DNA from: Herbaspirillum sp. CF444
GTDB lineage: Bacteria > Pseudomonadota > Gammaproteobacteria > Burkholderiales > Burkholderiaceae_D
DNA: 59,857 bases
Assembly: GCF_000282135.1 (NCBI RefSeq)
Contig: NZ_AKJW01000064.1
Coordinates: forward strand, 1 to 59,857
Direction of reading: 5' to 3'
In this document: positions 29,699 to 40,000 of the stretch, one piece after another
How the letters are laid out: every line of letters begins with the position of its first letter
How positions within the stretch are numbered: the stretch's first letter is position 1
Made by a program: the position numbers and the translations under genes
The notes under the pieces: generated by a model
Databases searched by the model: none
The model's input: the letters and a program-made list of their open reading frames with translations, nothing else
What the model was told of the DNA's origin: nothing

Positions 29699-30637
29699 TT
29701 ATTCGCCGTTCATCGCCTTGCGCTGGCGATCGATGAATTCCTTGAGCGTGTCGATGCCGCGCAATTGCAGGATGGTGTTGCGTACCGCGGCTTCCAGCAG
29801 AACCGCGATATTGCGGCCCGCGGCCACGGGGATCACGACTTTGCGGATCGGCAAGCCGAGCACGTCTTCAAATTGCGCGTCGAGCGGCAGGCGTTCGTAA
29901 TTTTCTTCCAGCGTGCTGCGGCGGACCAGATGCACGATCAGCTTCAGGCGCATTTTGCGGCGCACGGCGGTTTCGCCGAAGATGGCCTTGATGTCGAGCA
30001 GGCCCAGCCCGCGTACTTCCAGCAGATTTTGCAGCAGCGGCGGGCAGCGGCCTTCGATCATGTTCGGTGCGATGCGCGCAAATTCGACCGCATCGTCGGC
30101 CACCAGGCCGTGACTGCGAGAGATCAGTTCCAGGCCCAGTTCGCTCTTGCCCAGGCCGGACTCGCCGGTGATCAGCACGCCTACGCCGAGCACGTCCATG
30201 AACACGCCGTGCATGGTGATCTGCTGCGCCAGTTTTTTGGACAGGTAGACGCGCAGATAATCGATCACCTGCGCCGCAGGCAAGGGAGTGGAAAACAGCG
30301 GAATATTTTTTTCGTCGCAGATCGCCAGAATGTCGGGTGGTGTCGCCAGGCCCTGCGCGATGATGAAGGCGGGAGGCTCGCCTGCCACCAGTTCGGCGGT
30401 CTGATAGGCGCGGGAGGTGTTGGAGAGGCGCTGGTAGTACTCGGTTTCCTGATGCCCGAAGACTTGGATCCGACCCGGGTGGATCAGGTTCAAGTGACCG
30501 ACCTGATCGGCTGCGGAAGCGGCGTCGCCCGAAATCAGCCGCTCTCCGCCGGGGAAGCCGGCAAACCAGCCCAATTGCAGCGATTCGCGATTTTCTTCAT
30601 ACAGTTGCTGTATCGATAGCGCGGTATAGGCAGGCAT
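29699..30637 (-). CDS. hprK: HPr kinase/phosphorylase
   Basis: 312-residue bifunctional enzyme that phosphorylates or dephosphorylates HPr on Ser. Walker A GESGLGKS lies at 158-165, followed by [18 protein letters not shown]; the HprK signature [20 protein letters not shown] is C-terminal to it. Ribosome site GGAG is 4-5 nt before ATG. In proteobacteria HprK occurs with the incomplete nitrogen-related PTS, which matches the neighbouring ptsN; HPr itself is not in the window. Confidence 0.96.
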   Translation of the reverse strand: MPAYTALSIQQLYEENRESLQLGWFAGFPGGERLISGDAASAADQVGHLNLIHPGRIQVFGHQETEYYQRLSNTSRAYQTAELVAGEPPAFIIAQGLATPPDILAICDEKNIPLFSTPLPAAQVIDYLRVYLSKKLAQQITMHGVFMDVLGVGVLITGESGLGKSELGLELISRSHGLVADDAVEFARIAPNMIEGRCPPLLQNLLEVRGLGLLDIKAIFGETAVRRKMRLKLIVHLVRRSTLEENYERLPLDAQFEDVLGLPIRKVVIPVAAGRNIAVLLEAAVRNTILQLRGIDTLKEFIDRQRKAMNGE

Positions 30638-30761
30638 GGCTCTCCGAAAGACGATGGGATGATTGCAGTGGCAGTGGCGACGTCAATTACGTTAATGCGT
30701 GCACAGGCGCTGTGGGGCGTGACTGGACGCGACGGAATCTGACGCCTTGTACGCTATTTGC

Positions 30762-31235
30762 TTAATTGGTTTTTTCCAGCGACGGCTGCCAGGTGACAAG
30801 GCGCGAATACACCGACGCTGCATCGGCGTCGGCAATCAATTCGGCGCGGAAGGCATTGTCGGAAAACATCTCTGCGATTTCAGACAGAATTTCCAGATGC
30901 TGTTGCGTCACATTGTCGGGGATCAGCAAGAAAATCAGCAGTTTCACGGGTTCGCCGTCGGGCGATTCGAAAGGAATCGGTTCGGCCAGGCGCATGAACA
31001 ACGCCAGCGGCGCCTTGAGTCCCTTGATGCGACCGTGCGGAACGGCCACGCCGTGACCCAATCCTGTCGAACCGAGACGCTCGCGTGCAAACAGGTTTTC
31101 AGAAACAGTGGAGCGGGCGATGCCGCTGTTGTTTTCAAAGGTAAGTCCGGCTTGTTCGAATGCTCGTTTTTTGCTGGAGACTTCAAGGTCCAGAATGACG
31201 TTCTCTGGAGACAGGATTTTTGCTAGATTTGTCAT
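30762..31235 (-). CDS. ptsN: Nitrogen-PTS regulatory protein EIIA-Ntr
   Basis: 157 residues, full-length PTS EIIA type-2 domain. The phosphorylated histidine is His67 in GHGVAVPHGRI. It is a phosphorelay output protein influencing potassium transport, nitrogen and carbon control. First gene of the ptsN-hprK-rapZ set. The rpoN and hpf genes that usually precede ptsN in proteobacteria are not here; pagP lies upstream instead. Confidence 0.95.
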   Translation of the reverse strand: MTNLAKILSPENVILDLEVSSKKRAFEQAGLTFENNSGIARSTVSENLFARERLGSTGLGHGVAVPHGRIKGLKAPLALFMRLAEPIPFESPDGEPVKLLIFLLIPDNVTQQHLEILSEIAEMFSDNAFRAELIADADAASVYSRLVTWQPSLEKTN

Positions 31236-31375
31236 GACACAAAAGAAAGGCGCTGGATAGGCTTTTGTGCAGGATTATAGGCTTCTTTGGGAGTTACGCA
31301 ATGAATTCCGCTGTTGCTGTATGGTAAATGCACGCCCTTGCCGGAATGGCGCGGAAAGGGCGGAAGAATCGTGTT

Positions 31376-31407
31376 TCCCCGGTAGGAGAACTGCGTTTGA
31401 CCGGGGA
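31376..31407. other. Hairpin between pagP and ptsN
   Basis: TCCCCGGT (31376-31383) pairs with ACCGGGGA (31400-31407) around a 16-nt loop, 16 bp beyond the pagP stop. There is no clear T-run; it may end the pagP transcript. Confidence 0.4.
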
Positions 31408-31423
31408 GACGAGGGCAGGATTT

Positions 31424-32023
31424 TTACATCTCGATGCGGCCAAAAACCAACAGCACGTCGCCGCTATTTTTGTTGGATGACAAGCGCGGAACGTAAGAGA
31501 ACATGATCTTGGCTTTTTTTGTGCCGATCGATGCCAAAGGCAGCGGCACCGGGAAGGGCACGCCGCCGAAATAATCCTGGCGGCTCATCAGCATCGCCGT
31601 GCCGCCGATGCCGAGTTCCAGCGGCGTGTGGCCGATCGGGAATACCCATTCGTAGGCATAACCGGCCATGATCTGCGGATGACGGTGCGAATCCTTGAGC
31701 ACGAAGCCGTACAGCGACTCGTCGTTGCCGTTCTCATTGCGCATGGTCTTGCCGTAGCCGAGACCCCAGGCGTGCTCATTGAGCTCGTTCAGTTTTTCCC
31801 TGGTGTAAGTGCTGCGGCCGTGGTGCGCCCAGCCGGAGACGTAGATTGCGTCGTCGCCCTTGTCGATGATTTCCGACGCGTGGTTCTTGGCGGCTTGCCA
31901 CCAGCTGAATTCGTCGCTCTGCTGCGCCATGGCCGGCAGCGATGCGCCTGCGCAGGCGACAGTAAAAACGCCCGCAAGCAAAGCACGGCGGGAAAGGCGA
32001 GAGGGTGGAAATAACTGGTTCAT
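31424..32023 (-). CDS. pagP: Lipid A palmitoyltransferase PagP
   Basis: 199-residue outer-membrane beta-barrel enzyme that moves palmitate from phospholipid to lipid A. PagP features: WWQAAKNHASEI near the mature N-terminus, an active-site His in GWAHHGRSTYTREKLNEL (His67/68), the Asp111-Ser112 pair in GFVLKDSHRHPQIMAGYAYE, and the C-terminal FPVPLPLASIG block. The C-terminus ends in alternating hydrophobics (VLLVFGRIEM), as expected for a barrel. The signal peptide is odd: SRLSRRALLAGVFTVACAG resembles a Tat motif although barrels go through Sec. The start at 32023 lacks a visible ribosome site; the frame continues 33 codons upstream. Confidence 0.85.
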   Translation of the reverse strand: MNQLFPPSRLSRRALLAGVFTVACAGASLPAMAQQSDEFSWWQAAKNHASEIIDKGDDAIYVSGWAHHGRSTYTREKLNELNEHAWGLGYGKTMRNENGNDESLYGFVLKDSHRHPQIMAGYAYEWVFPIGHTPLELGIGGTAMLMSRQDYFGGVPFPVPLPLASIGTKKAKIMFSYVPRLSSNKNSGDVLLVFGRIEM

Positions 32024-32508
32024 ATTTTTATTGGCGATGAATGGTCGATTGCAAATGGCGCGGCATGACTGGCTTGAGCGGATGCATGCCGGGAGGAAAT
32101 TGACCGTTTTCCTCGCCATCAAAAAAAGAACGTGGTCGTGCCGTTGTGAGGCGAAGACTGAGCTTGTGCAAAAAGTGGAAAACGTCAGCGACGAAGCAAA
32201 CGGGATTCAATGCGGATGAAGCCGTGCTTCAAGGCGTTGTTTGCGAAGTGCTGGTGCGTTTCAGATTTTGCCGATTGAGACCTGGCGACACCGGTGATGC
32301 GTCGTCCGGCGAGCTGTCCATGATTGAGACAAGATCATGACATAAGAAGTTTTATGCAGAAGGCAGAAATAGTTTCAAAATGTTGCAGGACGCGGCCTGC
32401 GAATCGGTCTTTGGGAAGGAAATGCAGTATCCGCCGAGGATGCGAAAGATGTAATGCTTTTGTAACAGCAGCGTTACATCCTGCGCCGGACCGACTTATT
32501 GGCGTGCG
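32024..32508. other. Intergenic region between pagP and queF
   Basis: About 485 bp with no supported gene. It holds one clear structure: GATGTAATGC (32448-32457) pairs with GCGTTACATC (32471-32480), one mismatch, 28 bp beyond the queF stop, probably its terminator. The pagP promoter must lie in the remainder, but I could not identify boxes with confidence. A short inverted motif CATAA/TTATG occurs near 32340-32356. Confidence 0.4.
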
Positions 32509-33348
32509 TTATTGACGTGCATTACGCAAGTTGGAAGGCGCGCGGCCCGCCGAAAAATTGCTGCGCCATGGATTGATGTCGAGACCCCCGCGTCGCGTGT
32601 AGCGCGCGTAGACCGACAGTTTTTGCGGCCGGCATTGGCGCAATACGTCGACAAAAATACGCTCCACGCATTGTTCATGGAATTCGTTGTGCTCGCGGAA
32701 TCCGATCAGGTATTTCAGCAATGCTTCCTGATTGATCGGCGCGCCGACGTAGTGGATTTGCACGCTGCCCCAGTCAGGCTGGCCGGTGACCGGGCAGTTG
32801 GATTTCAACAGATGCGACAAGAGCGTTTCTTCCACCATTGCTTCGTCCTGGTTGGCGAACAACAGCGCCGGATTGGGGTGATGGTCGACGACTTCGATGT
32901 CCAGCCGGTCCAGCAGCAAGCCGCTCAGCTCGCCCATTTGTAATCCGGAGAACGCGCCGGGTTCGGTCAGCGTGACTTGTACGCTTGCGCCTGCTGCGGC
33001 CGACAGATCTTTTTGCACGATATCGATCAGCGCCTGCTGATCGTCGAGGCGCGTCTGGTTGAACGAGTTCAGATAGAGCTTGAACGACTTCGATTCGATG
33101 ATGTTGGCGGAGTCCGCCGGAATCATGAAGGTGGCAATCGCGATCTGCGGTTTTCCGCGCCGATTCAGCCATGACACCTCGTAGGCGTTCCAGATGTCGA
33201 TGCCGAAAAACGGCAGCGTGCCTTGCAGCCCGAGTTCTTCGCGCTTGGGCTGGCGCGGAATAGGAAACAGCAAAGCCGGATCGTAAGCGCTGGGATAAGC
33301 GGAGGACTTGCCCAGCGGCGAGGTGTCGGGTGAATTCGGGTGCATCAT
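32509..33348 (-). CDS. queF: NADPH-dependent 7-cyano-7-deazaguanine reductase
   Basis: 279-residue long (E. coli type) QueF, the tunneling-fold enzyme reducing preQ0 to preQ1 in queuosine tRNA modification. Catalytic Cys185 and Asp192 are in [20 protein letters not shown]. The QueF substrate motif appears as [19 protein letters not shown] 33348 has AAGGAAG upstream and gives the usual N-terminus; the frame is open 38 codons earlier. It follows ilvA by 68 bp on the same strand. No preQ1 riboswitch is visible in that gap. Confidence 0.95.
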   Translation of the reverse strand: MMHPNSPDTSPLGKSSAYPSAYDPALLFPIPRQPKREELGLQGTLPFFGIDIWNAYEVSWLNRRGKPQIAIATFMIPADSANIIESKSFKLYLNSFNQTRLDDQQALIDIVQKDLSAAAGASVQVTLTEPGAFSGLQMGELSGLLLDRLDIEVVDHHPNPALLFANQDEAMVEETLLSHLLKSNCPVTGQPDWGSVQIHYVGAPINQEALLKYLIGFREHNEFHEQCVERIFVDVLRQCRPQKLSVYARYTRRGGLDINPWRSNFSAGRAPSNLRNARQ

Positions 33349-33416
33349 GGTCTTGCTTCCTTCGTGCTTCTCTTTATATAACGTGTAGCCGGCGTGTGAC
33401 CGCCGTTCCGGATGGA

Positions 33417-34943
33417 TTATCCGAGGAACAGTTTGTAAAGCGGGTTCTTGCTTTCGTCCCAATGACGGTAACCGAGGTTGTCGAGGAAGGCGCGGAAGGT
33501 TTTCATTTCCTTCTTCGGCACTTGCAGCCCGACCAGGATGCGACCGACATCGCCGCCCTGGTTGCGGTAGTGGAACAAGCTGATGTTCCAGTTCGGATTC
33601 ATGTTGCTCAGGAAGCGCATCAGCGCGCCCGGACGTTCCGGGAATTCAAAGCGGTACAGCAACTCGTCCTGCGCCAGCGAACTCTTGCCGCCGACCAGAT
33701 GGCGGATGTGCACCTTCGCCAGTTCGTCGTGCGTCAGGTCCAGCGTGCTGAAACCGTTCTTCTCGAAGGTCTTCGCGATCCTGGCCGGTTCGTCGGCGCT
33801 GCTGGTCTGGATGCCGACGAAGATGTGTGCCGACTTCTCGTCGCTGATGCGGTAGTTGAACTCGGTCACGTTGCGCGGGCCGATGACCTCGCAAAAATGT
33901 TTGAAGCTGCCATGTTCTTCGGGAATCGTCACGGCGAACACAGCTTCGCGCGCCTCGCCGACGTCGGCCATCTCCGCGACGAAGCGCAGGCGGTCGAAGT
34001 TCATGTTGGCGCCGCAGGCGATGGTGATCAGGGATTCGTTTTTGATCGGTTTCTTGCCGTTCTTGGCGCGTTCGACGTAAGCCTTGGCGCCGGCCACGGC
34101 CAGTGCGCCGGCCGGTTCGACGATGCTGCGCGTATCCTGGAAGATATCCTTGATCGCCGTGCAGACGGCATCGGTGTCGACCAGGATGATGTCGTCGACC
34201 AGTTGCTTGGTGATGCGGTAGGTTTCTTCGCCGACCAGTTTGACCGCGGTGCCGTCCGAGAACAGGCCGACGTCCGGCAAGGTGATGCGGCGGCCGGCCT
34301 TGATGCTGCGTGCCATGGCGTCGGAGTCGGTGGTCTGCACGCCGATGATCTTGATGTCGGGACGCACCGCCTTGACATAGGCCGCGATACCCGAGATCAG
34401 GCCGCCGCCGCCGATGGCGACGAAAATGGCGTGGATGGGATCGGGATGCTGGCGCAGGATTTCCATGCCGACGGTGCCTTGGCCGGCGATGACGTAAGGA
34501 TCGTCGAAGGGGTGGACGAAGGTCAGCTTCAGTTTCTTTTCCAGCGTCAGCGCGTGGTTGTAGGCATCGGTGAACGAGTCGCCGAACAGCACCACTTCGC
34601 CGCCGCGACCTTTGACCGCTTCGATCTTCACGGTCGGCGTGGTGGTCGGCATCACGATCACCGCGCGGCAGCCGAGCTTGGCTGCCGACAGGGCGACGCC
34701 TTGTGCATGGTTGCCCGCCGAGGCGCAGATCACGCCGCGCTTCAACTGAACCGGGCTCAGGTGCGCCATCTTGTTGTAGGCGCCGCGCAGCTTGAAGCTG
34801 AACACGCTCTGCATATCCTCGCGCTTGAAGTAAATGCGATTTTCCATCCGCTGCGATAGGGCGTTGGCAATCTCCAGCGGCGTTTCAACAGCAACGTCGT
34901 AGACACGGGCGGTGAGGATTTTCTGCAAGTAGTCGGTGGTCAT
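33417..34943 (-). CDS. ilvA: Threonine ammonia-lyase, biosynthetic
   Basis: 508 residues, same length class as E. coli IlvA (514). It converts threonine to 2-oxobutyrate, the first step to isoleucine. PLP-binding Lys51 is in [20 protein letters not shown]; the glycine loop is [13 protein letters not shown]. The C-terminal half holds two ACT-like regulatory domains (about 330-505), which confer isoleucine feedback in the family. Probably co-transcribed with queF downstream. Confidence 0.96.
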   Translation of the reverse strand: MTTDYLQKILTARVYDVAVETPLEIANALSQRMENRIYFKREDMQSVFSFKLRGAYNKMAHLSPVQLKRGVICASAGNHAQGVALSAAKLGCRAVIVMPTTTPTVKIEAVKGRGGEVVLFGDSFTDAYNHALTLEKKLKLTFVHPFDDPYVIAGQGTVGMEILRQHPDPIHAIFVAIGGGGLISGIAAYVKAVRPDIKIIGVQTTDSDAMARSIKAGRRITLPDVGLFSDGTAVKLVGEETYRITKQLVDDIILVDTDAVCTAIKDIFQDTRSIVEPAGALAVAGAKAYVERAKNGKKPIKNESLITIACGANMNFDRLRFVAEMADVGEAREAVFAVTIPEEHGSFKHFCEVIGPRNVTEFNYRISDEKSAHIFVGIQTSSADEPARIAKTFEKNGFSTLDLTHDELAKVHIRHLVGGKSSLAQDELLYRFEFPERPGALMRFLSNMNPNWNISLFHYRNQGGDVGRILVGLQVPKKEMKTFRAFLDNLGYRHWDESKNPLYKLFLG

Positions 34944-35205
34944 GGTCTGGTCAGGGCACGGTCTGCGTCGTGCGCAGTTGGGTTACGCGATGTTTGTCCT
35001 GTTTTTCCCCACTCTCATGCGCAAAATGGGAAAAGACAAGGCCGCGGCGAACTGATCATTATAATGGAGCCGCCGCGCGGACTTATATTGACGCATGCAT
35101 GCGACGTATCCGCCGTGCCGAAAAGACCGGAAAGCAGCCCCTGAAACCAATTGCCGTCCAGGCCCTCCTACTCGCTTCGCCCTTTATAACTACTTCCCAT
35201 CCTGC

Positions 35206-35697
35206 ATGATTGAAAGCGCCATTCTCTGGTTATTGAAAACCCTTGCCGTTCCGACGGTCGGCCTGACTTCCGTTTTCATCATTAGTTTCGTTTCAGCAAC
35301 ACTGCTGCCGATGGGATCCGAGCCGGCGGTCTTTGCGGTCATCAAGGCCAATCCGGAGATGTTCTGGCCGGTGATTCTGGTGGCGACCGTGGGCAATACG
35401 CTGGGCGGCGTGGTGGATTACTGGATGGGATATGGCGCCAAGCAGACTTTTGCCAAAGAGCGCACCAGCCGCTGGTTTCACTGGCTGGAGCGGTTTGGCG
35501 CCAAGACCATGCTGCTGGGCTGGCTGCCGGGCATCGGCGATCCGATTTGCACGTTGGCCGGTTGGCTCAAGCTGCCATTCTGGCCGTCGGTGTTTTACAT
35601 GGCGGTCGGCAAATTCTTGCGCTACATCCTCATGACCTGGCTGCTGCTGAACGTGCCCGACGGTTTCTGGCGCGCGGTGGCCGACTGGCTGGCTTGA
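35206..35697 (+). CDS. YqaA-type inner-membrane protein (DedA/SNARE-associated domain)
   Basis: 163 residues with four hydrophobic segments. The core GNTLGGVVDYWMGYGAK and GWLPGIGDPICTLAGWLKLP are typical of the YqaA branch of the DedA/VTT superfamily. DedA proteins flip undecaprenyl phosphate or phospholipids, but the YqaA branch is uncharacterised. I start at ATG 35206 because the first helix (LWLLKTLAVPTVGLTSVFI) follows directly; the upstream 37 codons are low-complexity basic sequence. No clear ribosome site. A TATAAT at 35060-35065 lies in the divergent ilvA/yqaA region. Convergent with the ZIP gene, only 3 bp apart. Confidence 0.82.
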   Translation: MIESAILWLLKTLAVPTVGLTSVFIISFVSATLLPMGSEPAVFAVIKANPEMFWPVILVATVGNTLGGVVDYWMGYGAKQTFAKERTSRWFHWLERFGAKTMLLGWLPGIGDPICTLAGWLKLPFWPSVFYMAVGKFLRYILMTWLLLNVPDGFWRAVADWLA

Positions 35698-35700
35698 GTT

Positions 35701-36645
35701 TTATCCCAAAAGGGTATCGAGCAGCATCATCGTCACGAAGCCGGCCAGCAAGCCCAGCGTGGCCTGGGTTTCGTGCCCTTGGCGATGCGATTCCGGAATG
35801 ACTTCGTGACTGATCACGAACAGCATGGCGCCGCCGGCTCCCGCCAATGCCCAGGGCAAGGCCGTTGCCGATACGCCCGTGGCCAGCGCACCGAGCACGC
35901 CGCCGATGGGTTCCACCAGGCCCGACAGGATGCCGGCGCCGGCCGACTTCCACGGCGAGTAGCCCAGCGTGCGCAAGGCCAGCGCCACGACCAGTCCTTC
36001 CGGGATGTCCTGAATCCCGATGCCGGTCGCCAGCGCAATGGCCTTGCCCATTTCATCGCCGCCGAAACCCACACCGATAGCCAGGCCTTCAGGGAAATTG
36101 TGGATGGTGACCGCCATCACGAACATCCAGATGCGGCTGGTGCGCGCCGACTGAATCTGCGGATTGGGCGCAATGAAATGCTGGTGCGGGACCAGATGAT
36201 TGATCAGCAGCACGAACAAGCCGCCCAGCATGATGCCGGTTGCCGTCAACAGCACCGCGGCGGTCTTGCCGTAGCTCAGCGCCTGCGCCTGATTCATCGC
36301 CGGGATGATCAGCGAAAACACGCTCGCGGCCAGCATGATGCCGCCGCCATAGCCGAGCATGACGTCTTGCGTGCGTTCTGAAATGCGGCGCGTGAACAAT
36401 ACTCCCAAGGCGCCAATGGCCGTCAGACCGGCTGCAGCGGACGAACCGATGAGCGCCATCCAGACTTGAGGATGAGAGGCAAAGAAGGCGTGCAAGCCTT
36501 CATAGGATTTGACCAGGACAAAAATCAGTCCAACCACCAGCATGGCGATCTGACGCAGTCGCAAGCGAAAGCGAGGTGCGTTGCGTTCGGCGGATGTCGG
36601 TGTGGAACGGTATGAAAGTGGATTGCGCAATTGTGCTCGTATCAT
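35701..36645 (-). CDS. ZIP-family metal transporter
   Basis: 314 residues, eight or more hydrophobic segments, with the paired metal-binding motifs of ZIP transporters: HNFPEGLAIGVGFGG in TM4 and QDIPEGLVVALAL in TM5. A His-containing loop (HLVPHQHFIAPN) lies before TM4. ZIPs import Zn2+, Mn2+ or Fe2+; the ion cannot be told from sequence. ATG at 36645 is preferred (GAGG 9 nt upstream) over ATG 36654 and over the longer open frame. A 25-codon ORF with its own good ribosome site lies just upstream on the same strand. Confidence 0.87.
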   Translation of the reverse strand: MIRAQLRNPLSYRSTPTSAERNAPRFRLRLRQIAMLVVGLIFVLVKSYEGLHAFFASHPQVWMALIGSSAAAGLTAIGALGVLFTRRISERTQDVMLGYGGGIMLAASVFSLIIPAMNQAQALSYGKTAAVLLTATGIMLGGLFVLLINHLVPHQHFIAPNPQIQSARTSRIWMFVMAVTIHNFPEGLAIGVGFGGDEMGKAIALATGIGIQDIPEGLVVALALRTLGYSPWKSAGAGILSGLVEPIGGVLGALATGVSATALPWALAGAGGAMLFVISHEVIPESHRQGHETQATLGLLAGFVTMMLLDTLLG

Positions 36646-36683
36646 GGCAGTCATCCTCGTTTGTGGATTGGCGGATGGCTGTC

Positions 36684-36761
36684 CTAAGCTTTGCACTCGG
36701 CGTATTCGGCGAGGGTGATGGCTAGATTTTCCAGGAATTCGGTAATCAGTGATTGCAACAT
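36684..36761 (-). CDS. 25-residue small ORF upstream of the ZIP gene
   Basis: ATG at 36761 is preceded by GGAG with a 6-nt spacer, and the frame encodes 25 residues (MLQSLITEFLENLAITLAEY then AECKA) before TAG, 38 bp before the ZIP start. It is amphipathic and acidic, with no signal peptide. It could be a regulatory leader peptide, a small partner of the transporter, or a chance ORF. I do not recognise a homologue. The well-placed ribosome site and operon position are the only support. Confidence 0.45.
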   Translation of the reverse strand: MLQSLITEFLENLAITLAEYAECKA

Positions 36762-36784
36762 AGCATTCTCCGCGGGGCCTGAGG

Positions 36785-36880
36785 TGAAATTTCGATAGGC
36801 CAATAATAAATTTAAACAATTGAATTTAAAAAATTTATTGTATTTATTAATTCAATAGGAATTTTTATATTGCAATGCGG
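36785..36880. promoter_or_regulatory. AT-rich divergent promoter region (ZIP / oxidoreductase)
   Basis: Strikingly AT-rich for this genome. It contains ATTGAATT (36819-36826) and AATTCAAT (36849-36856) as an 8-bp inverted repeat, plus several AAATTT/TTTAAA runs. It probably holds the promoter of the small ORF/ZIP transcript and possibly that of the plus-strand oxidoreductase. A metal-responsive operator is plausible, but I could not match a Zur, Fur or Mur consensus. Confidence 0.45.
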
Positions 36881-37015
36881 AAATTCGGGCAAAAACCGCG
36901 ATTTGTCTTAAATAAGAAGCATTCCTCATTGTTCTGCCAAAAGTAAGGGCATTCCCTCGCGAGTAGCGGCAATAAGATAAAATGCACATCCGGCAGCAGA
37001 TTTTTTCCCAAATTA

Positions 37016-40000
37016 ATGAACGCCCCCGCAAAAATCCAGGCTTTGCTCACAGATGCGCCGCAAGGCGCCACTCCGACGCGCTTGCGCGAAATTCCCTACA
37101 ACTACACCTCGTTTTCCGACCGCGAAATCGTCATTCGCCTGTTGGGCGAGGATGCATGGCGTTTGCTCGACGAGCTGCGCGCCAAGCGTCAGACCGGCCG
37201 ATCTGCGCGCATGTTGTACGAAGTGCTGGGCGACATCTGGGTGGTGCGCCGCAATCCTTATTTGCAAGACGACCTGCTCGACAATCCCAAACGCCGCGCC
37301 GCGTTGATCGACGCGCTCAATCATCGTCTGGGAGAAGTTGACAAGCGCCGCATCGATATCAACCAGAGCGAAGCAGGCGACGCTGATGCCGCGCGCCGCA
37401 GCGTCAGTGTCGAATCGCTGGTGCATGCCGCAAAGAAGGCGGTTGCCGCGTTCTCCGAAGAATTCAAGCGCACCTACGACCTGCGCAAGCGCGCCAACAA
37501 GGTTCTGGGCCGCTACACCGCCAAGGACAACATCAAGTTCGACGGCCTGTCGCGCGTCTCGCACGTGACCGACGCCACCGACTGGCGCGTCGAGTATCCG
37601 TTCGTCGTGCTCACGCCCGACAGCGAAGACGAGATGGCCGGCCTGGTCAAAGCCTGTATCGAACTCGGCCTGACCATCATCCCGCGCGGCGGCGGCACCG
37701 GTTATACCGGCGGCGCGATTCCGCTGACGCCCATGTCGGCCGTCATCAATACCGAAAAGCTGGAGCAACTCGGCGCCGTCGAGATGGAAGTGCTGCCCGG
37801 CCTGGACAAGCCGTACGCCACGATTTACTCGGGCGCCGGCGTGGTCACCAAGCGCGTGTCCGATGCGGCTGAAAAAGCCGGCTTCGTCTTCGCGGTCGAC
37901 CCGACTTCGGCGGAAGCCTCGTGCATCGGCGGCAACGTCGCCATGAACGCCGGCGGCAAGAAGGCCGTATTGTGGGGCACCGCGCTCGACAACCTGGCCA
38001 GCTGGCGCATGGTCGATCCGCAAGGCGACTGGCTCGAAGTCACGCGCCTGGACCACAACCTGGGCAAGATCCACGACGTCGAACTCGCGCGCTTCAAACT
38101 AGAGTGGTCGCATCCCGGCGAAAAAGGCCAGAAGACCGAAGTCTTCAAAACCGAGATCCTCGAAATCGCCGGCCGCAAATTTCGCAAGGAAGGCCTGGGC
38201 AAGGACGTCACCGACAAATTCCTGTCCGGTTTGCCCGGCATCCAGAAGGAAGGTTGCGACGGCCTGATCACCTCGGCACGCTGGATCCTGCACAAGATGC
38301 CGAAGCAGACGCGCACCGTCTGTCTCGAATTCTTCGGCCAGGCGCGCGATGCGATCCCGTCGATCGTCGAAATCAAGAATTACCTCGACGCCGAAACCAA
38401 AAAAGGCGGCGCGATTCTGGCCGGCCTGGAGCATCTGGACGAACGCTATCTGCGCGCGGTCGGCTACGCCACCAAATCCAAGCGCGGCGTGCTGCCGAAG
38501 ATGGTGCTGATCGGCGACATCGTCGGCGACGATGAAAACGCCGTGGCGCAAGCGGCGTCGGAAGTGATCCGCATGGCCAACAATCGCGTCGGCGAAGGCT
38601 TCGTCGCGATCAGCCCGGAAGCGCGCAAAAAATTCTGGCTCGACCGCTCGCGCACCGCCGCGATTGCGAAGCACACCAACGCCTTCAAGATCAACGAAGA
38701 CGTGGTGATCCCGCTCAACCGCATGGGCGAATACACCGACGGCATCGAGCGCATCAACATCGAACTGTCGATCAAGAACAAGCTGCAATTCCTGGACGAA
38801 CTCAACGCCTTCTTCATCAAGGGCAATCTGCCATTGGGCAAGAGCGACGACGGTGAAGGCGAAGACATTCCGGCGGCGGAAATGCTGGAAGACCGCGTGC
38901 ATCAGGCCGAAGCACTGATCGCGCAGACGCAGGCGCGCTGGACTTATCTGCTGGCCAATCTCGACAAGCCGCTGCGCGCGGCCAAAGACGAGATGGCGGA
39001 GCTGGGCCTGGACAAACTGCTGCCGGTATTCGACCACCGTCTGATCGAACAACCTGAAGCCAACGTCTTCCATGTCGTGCAAGACCGCACCGTGCGGGTG
39101 ACCTGGAAGCAGGAAGTGCGCGCGCAATTGCGCCAGATTTTCAGCGGCGCCGCGTTCAAGCTGATCCTGGACGAGTGCAACGCCATTCACAAGCGCGTGC
39201 TGCGCGGCCGTGTGTTCGTCGCGCTGCACATGCACGCCGGCGACGGCAACGTGCACACCAACTTGCCGGTCAACTCCGATCACTACCAGATGCTGCAGGA
39301 CGCCCACGAAGCCGTGGCGCGCATCATGACGCTGGCGCGTTCGCTGGACGGCGTGATTTCCGGCGAGCATGGCATCGGCATCACCAAGCTGGAATTCCTG
39401 ACCGAAGAAGAAATCGGCGAATTCCGCGAATACAAATTGCGCATCGATCCGGAAGGCCGTTTCAACAAGGGCAAGCTGCTGAACCTGCCTGGTTTTGAAG
39501 CCGACCTGTCCAATGCCTATACCCCTTCCTTCGGACTGATGGGCCACGAATCGCTGATCATGCAGCAAAGCGATATCGGCGCCATCGCCAACAGCGTCAA
39601 GGACTGCCTGCGCTGCGGCAAGTGCAAGCCGGTGTGCGCCACCCACGTGCCGCGTGCGAACCTGCTGTATTCGCCGCGCAACAAGATCCTGGCGACCTCG
39701 CTGCTGGTCGAAGCCTTCCTGTATGAAGAGCAGACCCGTCGCGGCATCTCGATCAAGCATTGGGAAGAGTTCGAAGACGTCGCAGATCACTGCACCGTCT
39801 GCCACAAATGCGTGACGCCTTGCCCGGTCGACATCGACTTCGGCGACGTCTCGATGAACATGCGCAACCTGTTGCGCAAGATGGGCAAGAAGTCGTTCAA
39901 CCCCGGCACCACGGCGGCGATGTTCTTCCTCAATGCCACCGATCCGGCGACCATCAACGCCACGCGCAAAGTGATGACCGACTGGGGCTTCAAGGCCCAG

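Noticed and set aside
31236..31423. hpf (ribosome hibernation factor) next to ptsN
   Set aside because: Looked for because it usually precedes ptsN, but no frame of suitable length or similarity exists in this gap.
32330..32360. PhoP box or other named site for pagP
   Set aside because: A short CATAA/TTATG inverted motif is present, but it does not match the PhoP direct-repeat consensus.
33349..33416. preQ1 riboswitch before queF
   Set aside because: The 68-bp gap has no preQ1 aptamer-like hairpin or A-rich tail; queF appears to follow ilvA in an operon.
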